Assembly (NCBI GenBank): GCA_024400115.1
Contig: JAKSNF010000002.1
Location: 62,001-126,000, forward strand
Direction: 5' to 3'
DNA from: Paludibacteraceae bacterium
GTDB taxonomy: Bacteria > Bacteroidota > Bacteroidia > Bacteroidales > Paludibacteraceae
DNA: 64,000 bases
Shown: positions 48,287-55,933 of the stretch, piece by piece
Layout: each line of letters starts with the position of its first letter
Numbering within the stretch: position 1 is the stretch's first letter
Notes under the pieces: generated by a model
What the model was told of the DNA's origin: nothing
The model's database searches: none
What the model saw: only the letters and a program-made list of their open reading frames with translations
Translations under genes and position numbers: made by a program

Positions 48287-49447
48287 ATGAAAAAGAACAA
48301 AACAAATCTCTCTTTCCTCGTGGTGATGCTTACGTTCTTCACCATGGGCTTTGTCGATCTCGTTGGTGCGGCAAGTAATCATGTGCAGTTAGACCTCGGA
48401 CTGACGGAGTCGCAAACGTATTTCATCCCGTCTCTCGTCTTCTTCTGGTTCCTTATTTTCTCTGTGCCTACGTCGGCGCTAATGAATAAGATTGGACGGA
48501 AGAACACCGTCCTCGTTTCGTTAGGGGTGACGCTACTTTCGCTTGTACTTCCCCTCTTTGGAAACGGCTATTGGCTGATGTTAGTGGCATTCTCTCTACT
48601 CGGTATCGGTAATGCTATCATGCAGACTTCGCTTAATCCGCTCGTTACGAATATCATTTCGGGGGATAAGTTGGCGTCCTCCCTTACGTTTGGACAGTTT
48701 GTTAAAGCCATTGCCTCTTTTATGGCACCTATCCTCATGACTTGGGGCGCCGTGAAGGCTATTCCTGCGTTTGGATTAGATTGGCGCATCGTCTTCGTCA
48801 TTTATGGCATTATCGGTCTGATTGCTACCGTTGCCCTATACTTCACCAAGATTGAGGAACAACCCATTGAGGGCAAGTCTGCCGGTGTGGTGGAGTGTGT
48901 TAAACTATTAGCGCACCCCATGGTGCTGCTCTGTTTCTTAGGTATCATGTGCCATGTGGGCATAGATGTAGGAACGAACACAACGGCTCCTAAACTGCTC
49001 ATGGAGCGCCTCGGTTGGACGCTCGACCAAGCCGCTTTTGCTACGTCCCTGTATTTTATCTTCCGCACCTTAGGCTGCTTCTCCGGAACGTTCATCTTAC
49101 GCAAACTATCGTCTAAGATTTTCTTCCTCATCAGTTCGCTCATGATTGTAGCGGCGATGGTACTGATGGCTATCGGACACTCGCAAGCGGTACTGTATGT
49201 CGGTATTGCACTCGTTGGTTTCGGTAACTCAAATATCTTCCCTATCATCTTCTCGGAAGCACTCAAAGCCGAACCTAAGCACCAGAACGAGGTGTCGGGC
49301 TTGATGATTATGGGTCTGTTTGGCGGAACCCTCTTCCCACTTGTTATGGGCTTTGCCAGTGACGCTATCGGCGTGTTAGGTGCCGTTATCGTTATGGTCG
49401 TTGGAGCCGGATATTTAACCTTCTATACTTCTAAAATTACACATTGA
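48287..49447 (+). CDS. MFS sugar (fructose) importer, FucP-like
   Basis: The 386-residue protein has about 12 hydrophobic segments (SFLVVMLTFFTMGFVDLVG, FFWFLIFSVPTSALM and others) and the loop MNKIGRKN typical of the fucose/glucose-galactose:H+ symporter group. In B. theta the matching locus gene BT1758 imports fructose. It starts 3 bp after the GH32 stop and ends 1 bp before fructokinase. Confidence 0.88.
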   Translation: MKKNKTNLSFLVVMLTFFTMGFVDLVGAASNHVQLDLGLTESQTYFIPSLVFFWFLIFSVPTSALMNKIGRKNTVLVSLGVTLLSLVLPLFGNGYWLMLVAFSLLGIGNAIMQTSLNPLVTNIISGDKLASSLTFGQFVKAIASFMAPILMTWGAVKAIPAFGLDWRIVFVIYGIIGLIATVALYFTKIEEQPIEGKSAGVVECVKLLAHPMVLLCFLGIMCHVGIDVGTNTTAPKLLMERLGWTLDQAAFATSLYFIFRTLGCFSGTFILRKLSSKIFFLISSLMIVAAMVLMAIGHSQAVLYVGIALVGFGNSNIFPIIFSEALKAEPKHQNEVSGLMIMGLFGGTLFPLVMGFASDAIGVLGAVIVMVVGAGYLTFYTSKITH

Positions 49448-49448
49448 T

Positions 49449-50327
49449 ATGAATAACACACAAATCGTTGTCGGATTAGGAGAGGTGCTGTTTGATTGCC
49501 TTCCTTCCGGACAGAAACTGGGGGGAGCACCCGCTAATTTCGCTTATCACGTATCCCAATTTGGCTTGACAGGTTATGCCGTCTCCGCTATTAGCGAAGA
49601 CAAGTTAGGAAAGGAGATAACCAATACTTTTGATAAGGTCGGACTGCACTATGTACTACCCGTAGTCAAAGAACCTACAGGAACGGTGCAAGTGACCTTA
49701 GACGACAAGGGGGTTCCGCAGTATGACATTTGTTTGGGCGCGGCGTGGGACAATATTCCCTTTACGGACGAGATGAGAACGCTGGCGGAGAAAACGGATG
49801 CCGTTTGCTTTGGCTCCTTAGCGCAACGCTCGGAGGGCAGTCGCGCTACTATTCAGGCTTTTATCAACGCCATGCCGATAAAATCGCTCAAGGTCTTTGA
49901 CATCAACCTACGGCAGCATTGGTATAACAAAGAAGTGATAGAGACCTCGCTACAGAAGAGTAATATCCTTAAGATCAATGACGAGGAGATAACTATTGTG
50001 CAGTCTTTGCTGCAACTTGAGGGAAACGATTATGCTACCCTTTGTCGCGATTTGATTAGGCGTTATTCATTGCAGATGGTTATTCTCACTTGCGGTACGA
50101 ACGGCAGTTATGTCTTCACTGAGAGCGAAGACAGTTTCTTGCCAACCCCGAAGGTGGACGTTGTCGATACGGTCGGTGCCGGAGATAGTTTTACGGGTGC
50201 TTTTGTGGCAAATATATTACAAGGCAAGTCTATCCGCGAGGCGCATGAGATGGCGGTCAAAGTGAGTGCTTTCGTTTGCACCCAAGCCGGTGCGATGCCA
50301 ACACTCCCTGCTTCTCTAATCTCATAA
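49449..50327 (+). CDS. PfkB-family fructokinase
   Basis: The 292-residue sugar kinase has the N-terminal LGGAPANFAYHVSQFG (about 24-39) and the C-terminal signature DTVGAGDSFTGAFVANIL (about 240-257, catalytic Asp). It converts fructose to fructose phosphate, the last step specific to this locus. It ends the operon and is followed by the terminator at 50375. Confidence 0.9.
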   Translation: MNNTQIVVGLGEVLFDCLPSGQKLGGAPANFAYHVSQFGLTGYAVSAISEDKLGKEITNTFDKVGLHYVLPVVKEPTGTVQVTLDDKGVPQYDICLGAAWDNIPFTDEMRTLAEKTDAVCFGSLAQRSEGSRATIQAFINAMPIKSLKVFDINLRQHWYNKEVIETSLQKSNILKINDEEITIVQSLLQLEGNDYATLCRDLIRRYSLQMVILTCGTNGSYVFTESEDSFLPTPKVDVVDTVGAGDSFTGAFVANILQGKSIREAHEMAVKVSAFVCTQAGAMPTLPASLIS

Positions 50328-50374
50328 TAGGCTATTTATCACACTCCTTATTAGCCATTCTCTAATCTCACTTA

Positions 50375-50408
50375 GTGAGGGTTTCTGAAAAGAGACCCTC
50401 ATTTTTTT
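50375..50408 (+). terminator. Intrinsic terminator at the right edge of the fructan locus
   Basis: Same sequence as 36221-36254; hairpin GAGGG/CCCTC then eight T. Confidence 0.9.
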
Positions 50409-50409
50409 T

Positions 50410-50659
50410 GCATTATTTTCAAAAAATCAGTGAAATTTTTGTCTCCCGCTCGCGGACAATGGTCCGTTTTAGGGTCTCCCACTTGGTCTTTTGAGTCTCC
50501 CGCTCGCGCCTATGGCGCTATTACGCGTAATTTGCCGCCATGGCTAAAACCCGCACTTAATTAGTTTATTCCGCGTGGCTAAAGCACACGCTTTGCCCGT
50601 CGCCTACTGCTCAACACGATGGGAAATCCAGTAGGTTCCCCATGTAGAGTCTCGCAGCA
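50410..50659. other. Non-coding stretch with short hairpin repeats
   Basis: GTCTCCCGCTCGCG occurs at 50441-50454 and 50495-50508, each time followed by a small hairpin (GGAC/GTCC; GCGCC/GGCGC). A partial copy is at 50473. No open frame was found. It may be the edge of a decayed element. Confidence 0.5.
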
Positions 50660-51268
50660 TTGCTCCTCAATTACGCGGATGTGGGTGGGTACAGAGAGGT
50701 TGAAAGGCTGAAAGACGGAGAGGACGGCACAACGTGCCTACAGGTTAGAAGCGAGGTGGAGTTTAGATTGACGGCGGAGCAGGCGAGTCTGTTGGGACAA
50801 GTGATGGAGAAAGAGTATAAGGAATACGTGCGCGTGTTGGGTGATGGCTTTCACGCCAGCGTAGTGAGGAACGGTATCAACGTGATGAGGATAGCGGCGA
50901 TATTGACCGCCTTGCGTCATTGCTCCTCTCTATCGTCTACTAACGTATCCGATATATCGGAATCCCTCACCTGTTCGGAGGCCGATTTCCAAACCGCTAT
51001 GGTCATCGGTACCAAACTCCTCCTTCACGCCGCAGACGCTTATAATCAGATAGCCGCTGCTGATCGTGAAGCCGTTCCCACCATCAAAGGCTCCTACCAG
51101 AAGAACACCTTCTTCGTCTCTCTCCCCAACTCCTTCTCCACCGGTGAGTGCTTGTCCATCGCTGATAAAATGGGCATCAGCGAGCGTTCGACTAAGCGCT
51201 GGCTGAGCCAATGGGCGGAACAAGGGCAATTAACCCATACGCATGGAGTTTATGAAAAAATTGCATAA
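50660..51268 (+). pseudogene. C-terminal remnant of a DUF3987 (mobile-element primase-like) protein
   Basis: About 200 codons remain of a family normally 450 or more residues long. The block VVRNGINVMRIAAILTALR (about 68-86) and the C-terminal winged-helix part (ADKMGISERSTKRWLSQW) are typical of DUF3987. There is no ATG: an in-frame stop lies at 50645-50647 and the first possible start is TTG 50660, so the N-terminal half is lost. A mini-element with the same sequence as that at 3698-3727 sits in frame near its 5' end (50720-50749). It marks past integration of a mobile element at this point. Confidence 0.7.
50720..50749. repeat. Second copy of the hairpin mini-element
   Basis: 28 of 30 bases match 3698-3727, with GGCAC/GTGCC arms and a GGTTAGA tail, inside the DUF3987 remnant. 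Confidence 0.85.
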
Positions 51269-51300
51269 GCAAAGTGCCAATGGCATTTTGGCACTTTGCT
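51268..51300. repeat. Perfect 13-bp hairpin after the DUF3987 remnant
   Basis: AGCAAAGTGCCAA (51268-51280) and TTGGCACTTTGCT (51288-51300). It overlaps the stop codon region and could terminate transcription, though no T run follows. Confidence 0.75.
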
Positions 51301-51328
51301 GTAACAAACTATATATTAGCAACTTGTG

Positions 51329-51359
51329 CGAAAGTGCCAAAGTGCCACTGGCACTTTCG
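51329..51359. repeat. Related 11-bp hairpin
   Basis: CGAAAGTGCCA (51329-51339) and TGGCACTTTCG (51349-51359) share the AAGTGCCA core with the previous hairpin. The stretch from here to 51736 has no gene. Confidence 0.75.
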
Positions 51360-51443
51360 TACCTTGTTACAATGTTGTTTCGCAAAGATTTTTAATCTTT
51401 GCTTCCCCCTCAGGGGGGTAGGGGGCTTCCCTCCAGCCTTCAA

Positions 51444-51485
51444 AGTCACAACATAGTCACAACAATGTCACAACATAGTCACAAC
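51444..51485. repeat. Short tandem repeat GTCACAACATA / GTCACAACAAT
   Basis: Four copies of GTCACAAC in 42 bp, of the kind often found next to DUF3987/VirE remnants in Bacteroidota. Confidence 0.6.
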
Positions 51486-51718
51486 TTTTATAACCTATTG
51501 TAAACCTATGAGCACGCAGGGCACCATTGATGGCAAAACACCCGAACAATGGCTTGACATTTTCAACCCTCGTTCAGCGTTTAATCGTCACAAACTTCCA
51601 TAGTCCCAAAACCTATCTCCACGACCTGTTCCTTCGCCCGAAAGTTTTTCGGGCTATCCTATCTCATGCGCATTTGGTAACACCAAGTGCGCATTTTATT
51701 TGCAAAAGAGCATTTTTA

Positions 51719-51750
51719 TTTGCGTATATAATTTATTTTTTGTAATTTTG
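51719..51750 (+). promoter_or_regulatory. Promoter of the ghost WYL gene
   Basis: TTTG (51719-51722) and TAATTTTG (51743-51750), 20 bp apart, as in the intact copy at 54873-54904. Confidence 0.7.
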
Positions 51751-51770
51751 CAACCGAAAAACCTTTTGAT

Positions 51771-51939
51771 ATGCCAAACACACGTTTAGCCACATTGCGA
51801 TACCAAGCACTCGACCGCTGCTTCAGCGACCACGTAATGTTTTAGATTATCCTTCGGTAAGGATGTAGAGGTGGTAGCTCCTCAGTCGGCAAGAGATGAA
51901 ATAAAGAAGATAATCACCGAAATGCAACAGAAATATTAG
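51771..51939 (+). pseudogene. Internally deleted WYL-domain regulator (ghost copy)
   Basis: The first 60 bases are identical to the start of the intact WYL gene at 54925. After about 20 unrelated bases, the last about 86 bases match its 3' end with about a dozen differences (51853-51939 region against 55845-55929). Roughly 830 bp are missing between. The frame is broken, so no protein is made. Confidence 0.85.
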
Positions 51940-52079
51940 GAATACCAAATTTCGTCTACAATGCAGACGAAATCTAATGTGGTCCACACTGTAGACCAAA
52001 TTCCTTTACCTCATGTCTCTTGGAATCATTTGCAAAAAGAATGGATTGATGAGATAGAGGATAATAAAATGGAATAAAG
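51940..52079 (+). pseudogene. Internally deleted YhcG-type nuclease gene (ghost copy)
   Basis: A fragment of the middle of the intact gene (around 56231-56320, including the TTCGTCT-N7-AGACGAA palindrome) is joined directly to its last codons (AAAAGAATGG to the stop). The final 83 bp with the following promoter palindrome (52035-52117) are identical to 56977-57059. Confidence 0.85.
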
Positions 52080-52096
52080 CAACAGAAAAATTAACC

Positions 52097-52133
52097 TTGT
52101 GCAGTTCCCTTGCACAACTTCGCAGTACTTTTG
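52097..52133 (+). promoter_or_regulatory. Cassette promoter 1 (orphan): TTGTGCA-N7-TGCACAA plus TACTTTTG
   Basis: Palindrome arms 52097-52103 and 52111-52117, spacer GTTCCCT; TACTTTTG at 52126-52133, 8 bp after the palindrome. No TTTG box at -33. No gene follows; transcription would run into the terminator at 52192. Confidence 0.75.
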
Positions 52134-52137
52134 CAGC

Positions 52138-52218
52138 ACAAAAATATAAATACATTCATAGGTCAAGTGCCTACAGGGGAGAGTATATAGAAAGCCGCCA
52201 CTTGAGAGGTGGCGGCTT
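52138..52218 (+). ncRNA. Possible short transcript from the orphan promoter
   Basis: Start just after the orphan -7 box and end at the hairpin 52192-52218 would give an RNA of about 80 nt. There is no open frame. It may be only residue of a lost cassette. Confidence 0.3.
52192..52218. terminator. Strong GC hairpin between convergent units
   Basis: AAGCCGCCAC (52192-52201) pairs with GTGGCGGCTT (52209-52218); T-rich sequence follows on the plus strand. Confidence 0.65.
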
Positions 52219-52251
52219 CTTGATTCTCCCTTCCCTTCAGGGGGCGGGGGC

Positions 52252-53016
52252 TTACTTTATTCTTGCACCAGAGGCGGTGAAGTATTTGCCGTTGGCTTCT
52301 ATTATCAAGTGACCATTATCCATACGCTTGGTCGCATTGGCTTTCTTGGAGCGAACATTTGACAAACCTGTTGAGAAGTACTCGTCGATTTTCTTGATGG
52401 TTGCATCCAAAGCAGCATTCATATCGTCTAAGTCATCATCATTCTTGCGAATATTCTCTTTACCCTCATTGATGATGAGATTCAGTTCTTGACTGATGAT
52501 TTCCGTCTTAGAAGCTACATAGTTGTCAATCGAATCGCAAGCAGCTTGAACCAATTCCGGTTTAACCTTGAAGATAACATAAACAACGCCTTCGGTGGTG
52601 TCTGATGCAAAGGTTCGTGTCTCTTTTGTGTTTATCCGTTGAGTCAAATAGGTAACCTCTTCTTCCGTGGTCCAACTGCAGGTGTCTAAATAAACGCCTG
52701 ACATTTCAGCCTCAAGGCTATCAAACTTAACGCCGACCGGTTCGTACTCCGGAGCTTCCGGCAAGGTGCAGATATACAGAGTTGACGTGCCCGGGTCATC
52801 CGTAAGCATAGCACTAAACAGAACAGACATCTGCGTCTCGTATGCCTCTTCCCCTTGTAGGAAAATGCTATCAGGCATACACTGGCCTCCGCTAGCATAA
52901 ATCTTACCATGGCCGACGGCATATACCTCGGCTTGATGATAACAATCAGTGGCATTCATAGTTAAACAGCCACCCAGCAGCAAAGCTGCTACAAAAAAAA
53001 GTTTTGATTTTAACAT
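52252..53016 (-). CDS. Unknown secreted protein with the shared C-terminal tail
   Basis: The 254-residue protein has a signal peptide (LFFVAALLLGGCLTMNA; a lipobox-like GGC is present but followed by LTMNATDC). The middle is acidic with four cysteines; a helical stretch (about 165-225, KTEIISQELNLIINEGKENI) follows. The tail is HLIIEANGKYFTASGARIK, like those of the proteins at 5618, 13099 and 45935. I do not recognise the family. It lies 32 bp after the end of the DUF4105 gene on the same strand and is probably co-transcribed with it. Confidence 0.65.
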   Translation of the reverse strand: MLKSKLFFVAALLLGGCLTMNATDCYHQAEVYAVGHGKIYASGGQCMPDSIFLQGEEAYETQMSVLFSAMLTDDPGTSTLYICTLPEAPEYEPVGVKFDSLEAEMSGVYLDTCSWTTEEEVTYLTQRINTKETRTFASDTTEGVVYVIFKVKPELVQAACDSIDNYVASKTEIISQELNLIINEGKENIRKNDDDLDDMNAALDATIKKIDEYFSTGLSNVRSKKANATKRMDNGHLIIEANGKYFTASGARIK

Positions 53017-53048
53017 AACTAATAAAATTTAATGATTAATAAATAATG

Positions 53049-54185
53049 TTAACATAAACGTCGTTTATGTATATATCTTTTTTGTACTATATCGCGCAGC
53101 AGCACCGCTACCCACGCCCAAGCCAATATCAAGCAAGCAGGGTCGGTCATTCGATGGGGCGCTGCCGCCATCACTATCGCCCAAACCGCTATTACGGCAG
53201 CGTATGGCGTTGCCCAATAACGCCGCCAATGCCACAGAATGGCAGGTAGGATATTGAACGGAACAATCAACCAGTTCCATTGCGCCACAACCCCTATCAC
53301 CGTTACCAATCCTAACATTACATACTGCCACCAAGGCATATTGAACCACCAACTCATCAGTGAGACAAGCAGTAACAAGACAGCTGCTATCAGTGGGGTG
53401 AAAAACGCTCTGCCGGTAATCGGCGCGGAAGGCAGCAGTTCTTGCGGATGACTGCTCAACAGCGGTTGCCCGTTAAGGGTCGTTTGTTGCCAAAAGGCAG
53501 CCAATTGGGTAGGCAATATGATATTCTCTTTACCGCATAACCGTCGGTCAATCTCTGTTCTTGCTGCCAAATGAACAAAAAACAACTGCCATGGATAGGC
53601 ATCGCGGGCAAACGCATCCAACGCCTCTCGGCGGGTGGGTTCATCCGCCAACGGACAAGGGTAGCACAATGTGTCTTCACGAAGAACTTGCTCTATGATA
53701 GGAATACAAGAAGAGGCGCAGCCGCGCTTGATATAGTCGTAGGGCATGTCGCAACCTTGCAGCACTTTCTCGTCCAACACCTGCCATAAATATCGTTTGG
53801 CATCAATAGACAACCGGAGCGGATATTCCTTCACACCTCGGGATGAGGAGGCATATTGTTGAAAATACTCGGAGGTCGGAATCGCCATCATACCCATTTT
53901 GAGCCGACCGGTAAGGAAGTGGAATATCTGATGGGGCACTATCACAGCCTCGTATGTGTAGCAGTAGTCCAAGTCATAGTAATCGCACTCTAATCGGAAA
54001 CAGGCATGACCGAAGATGGAGTACACGGCTTCACCCGGATCTACCACCACCAACGATGCCCGAACAAAGTCCGGCTGACCCCATAACTCCTGTTGGTCAA
54101 CCGTAGGTTGCTCTTGCGCAACCGCCCTCCCACAACAGAGAGAGACAAGAATTATCAAACAATATGATAAGATGCACTTACGCAT
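53049..54185 (-). CDS. DUF4105-family membrane protein (Lnb-like)
   Basis: The 378-residue protein starts at ATG 54185 with a signal peptide (CILSYCLIILVSLCCGRAVAQ). The periplasmic domain (about 35-260) contains the family features VYSIFGHACFRLE (candidate His), SSSRGVKEYPL and YDYIKRGCASSC (candidate Cys). Three to five membrane helices form the C-terminus (about 285-370). DUF4105 domains occur in Bacteroidota proteins implicated in lipoprotein N-acylation (Lnb); catalytic Cys/His residues would fit. Assignment beyond the domain is tentative. Promoter at 54227-54258. Confidence 0.75.
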   Translation of the reverse strand: MRKCILSYCLIILVSLCCGRAVAQEQPTVDQQELWGQPDFVRASLVVVDPGEAVYSIFGHACFRLECDYYDLDYCYTYEAVIVPHQIFHFLTGRLKMGMMAIPTSEYFQQYASSSRGVKEYPLRLSIDAKRYLWQVLDEKVLQGCDMPYDYIKRGCASSCIPIIEQVLREDTLCYPCPLADEPTRREALDAFARDAYPWQLFFVHLAARTEIDRRLCGKENIILPTQLAAFWQQTTLNGQPLLSSHPQELLPSAPITGRAFFTPLIAAVLLLLVSLMSWWFNMPWWQYVMLGLVTVIGVVAQWNWLIVPFNILPAILWHWRRYWATPYAAVIAVWAIVMAAAPHRMTDPACLILAWAWVAVLLRDIVQKRYIHKRRLC

Positions 54186-54226
54186 GTTGATGTGTTCTTT
54201 CCAATCGGATTGTATAAAATTAGATG

Positions 54227-54258
54227 CAAAGGTACGGCTTTTTTTTGAGATATGCAAA
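54227..54258 (-). promoter_or_regulatory. Promoter of the DUF4105 gene
   Basis: TTTG (54255-54258) and TACCTTTG (54227-54234) on the minus strand, 20 bp apart. Confidence 0.8.
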
Positions 54259-54272
54259 TTTTTTTCCTTTTT

Positions 54273-54304
54273 TTTGCACATATCAAAAAAAAGTAGTAAT
54301 TTTG
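54273..54304 (+). promoter_or_regulatory. First of two tandem promoters before the Bro-N gene
   Basis: TTTG (54273-54276) and TAATTTTG (54297-54304). The next bases, including CTTTTGATAT, resemble the leader of the WYL gene, so it could be a remnant. Confidence 0.65.
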
Positions 54305-54349
54305 CAGCGTAGAAAGTCTTTTGATATTTGCGTGCAAAATGTAAATAAA

Positions 54350-54381
54350 TTTGTGTATATGAAATTTTTTCTATAACTTTG
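54350..54381 (+). promoter_or_regulatory. Second promoter before the Bro-N gene
   Basis: TTTG (54350-54353) and TAACTTTG (54374-54381), 20 bp apart. Confidence 0.75.
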
Positions 54382-54432
54382 CGGCGACAAAGTAACCGCA
54401 AAGGCAAAACGAGAGAAGACACCCACAGAATT

Positions 54433-54846
54433 ATGGCACAAGAAGAAATTATTAAACAATTTGAGACACAAAAAATTCGTACCTATTGGGACGATGAACA
54501 AGAGAAATGGTACTTCTGCATCAATGATGTGGTAGAAGTGTTAACAGAAACCACCGATATAAGACAGTATATAAAACGATTGCGTTCGCGTGATATGGAA
54601 CTTAATTCCGTGTGGGGTACAATTTGTACCCCTCACCAATTCCGTTCTACAGATGGGAAGATGCATGCTGTTAATTGTGCCTCCGTTGAAGGTGTTTTCC
54701 GCATTATCCAATCTATCCCAAGCAAAAAGGCAGAGCCTCTTAAGCAATGGATGGCATCTGTGGCAGCCGAGCGTTTGCGTCAAATGCAGGATCCGGAACG
54801 TGGCATACGCGAACCATCAATTGAGTTTGAGAAAGAGAAGAAATAA
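54433..54846 (+). CDS. Bro-N domain (phage antirepressor-like) protein
   Basis: The 137-residue protein starts at ATG 54433. The Bro-N fold is seen in IRTYWDDEQEKWYFCINDVVEVLTE-like spacing (about 14-38), then DIRQYIKRLRSRD and VNCASVEGVFRIIQSIPSKKAEPLKQW (about 77-103). Bro-N/DinD-type proteins are DNA-binding regulators common in phages and mobile elements. It is short, with only the Bro-N domain. It precedes the WYL gene by 78 bp with its own promoters. Confidence 0.82.
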   Translation: MAQEEIIKQFETQKIRTYWDDEQEKWYFCINDVVEVLTETTDIRQYIKRLRSRDMELNSVWGTICTPHQFRSTDGKMHAVNCASVEGVFRIIQSIPSKKAEPLKQWMASVAAERLRQMQDPERGIREPSIEFEKEKK

Positions 54847-54872
54847 GGAATAATTAGAAAATCGTAGAAAAA

Positions 54873-54904
54873 CTTGCATATATCAGATTATTTTTGTAAT
54901 TTTG
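54873..54904 (+). promoter_or_regulatory. Promoter of the WYL regulator gene
   Basis: CTTG (54873-54876) and TAATTTTG (54897-54904), 20 bp apart; from 54891 to 54984 the DNA is identical to 51737-51830. Confidence 0.78.
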
Positions 54905-54924
54905 CAACCGAAAAACCTTTTGAT

Positions 54925-55929
54925 ATGCCAAACACACGTTTAGCCACATTGCGATACCAAGCACTCGACCGCTGCTTCAGCGACAGAATGAGGTGTTATT
55001 TTATTGATGACCTTATTAAAGCGGTCAATCACACGTTGGAAGAGAACGGACAAACACCCGTCTCTCGCCGTACGGTCTTCAATGATATTGGTGATATGGT
55101 GGGTAATCACGATTGGCGAGTATTATTCGAGGAACCCGGGAAGATCAATGGTCGTCGCTATTATCGGTACGAGAATCCCGACTATTCCATTTGGAAAAAC
55201 GACCTCAACCAATACCAAGTGGCGCAGCTCAAATCTATGCTTCTTATGTTGCGGCAGTTTCGTGGGATGCCACAATATGAGCGCCTCTTGGAAGTCATTG
55301 AGCAACTGGAGGAGAAGTACAACTTTAAGTTAGAGGACACAGAGCAGGTGATAGCGTTTGATACGAACGAGTATGTAGAGGGTATTGAGTACCTCAGCCC
55401 GCTCTTTGAGGCTATTATTGCCAAGCAGCCACAGACAATCATTTATCAGCCGTTCGGTAAGGATTCTCTTACGCGCGTGTTGCACCCGTATTTTATTAAA
55501 CAATATAATGGTCGTTGGTTCGTGTTTGGTTATTGCAAGGACGGCAGTTATGAGGGGATTATCAATCTCGCCTTGGATCGCATCCAATCCATAGAGAAAG
55601 CCGCTTGTAAGTTTGTGGAGAATGAGGATGTGGACTTTGATGAGTACTTTAGCGATATTATTGGTGTGACGTTGCCAAGGGATAGTGAAGTGGAGGATAT
55701 CGTGTTGCGCTTCACGCCTAACCGCTTGCCGTATGTGTTGTCTAAACCGCTTCACGAGAGCCAGCATCACACAGAGGAGGATGGCGATTGTATTAGATTA
55801 AAACTGATACCGAATAAGGAGTTTTATCAAAAGGTTTTGTCTTTTGGTAAGGATGTAGAAGTTGTATCTCCTCAATCGGTAAGGGACGAAATAAAGAAGA
55901 TAATTACTGAAATGCAACAGAAATATTAA
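54925..55929 (+). CDS. WYL-domain transcriptional regulator
   Basis: The 334-residue protein starts MPNTRLATLRYQALDRCF at ATG 54925. An N-terminal winged-helix-like region (about 1-95; SRRTVFNDIGDM) is followed by a WYL domain (about 155-230; IIYQPFGKDSLTRVLHPYFIK-type start and GRWFVFGYCKDG at the WYL position) and a WCX-like C-terminus (about 250-330). WYL proteins such as BrxR and CapW control phage defence operons and may sense nucleic acid or nucleotides. It sits 4 bp before a nuclease gene and upstream of the cassette array, so it is the natural candidate regulator of the shared palindromes, though its own promoter lacks them. Confidence 0.88.
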   Translation: MPNTRLATLRYQALDRCFSDRMRCYFIDDLIKAVNHTLEENGQTPVSRRTVFNDIGDMVGNHDWRVLFEEPGKINGRRYYRYENPDYSIWKNDLNQYQVAQLKSMLLMLRQFRGMPQYERLLEVIEQLEEKYNFKLEDTEQVIAFDTNEYVEGIEYLSPLFEAIIAKQPQTIIYQPFGKDSLTRVLHPYFIKQYNGRWFVFGYCKDGSYEGIINLALDRIQSIEKAACKFVENEDVDFDEYFSDIIGVTLPRDSEVEDIVLRFTPNRLPYVLSKPLHESQHHTEEDGDCIRLKLIPNKEFYQKVLSFGKDVEVVSPQSVRDEIKKIITEMQQKY

Positions 55930-55933
55930 GTAT

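Noticed and set aside
51274..51456. 60-codon frame after the DUF3987 remnant
   Set aside because: It is made of the two hairpins and low-complexity sequence; no start signal or similarity.
54925..55929. WYL protein repressing its own promoter through the cassette palindrome
   Set aside because: Its own promoter has no TTGTGCA/TGCACAA site; only the downstream units do.
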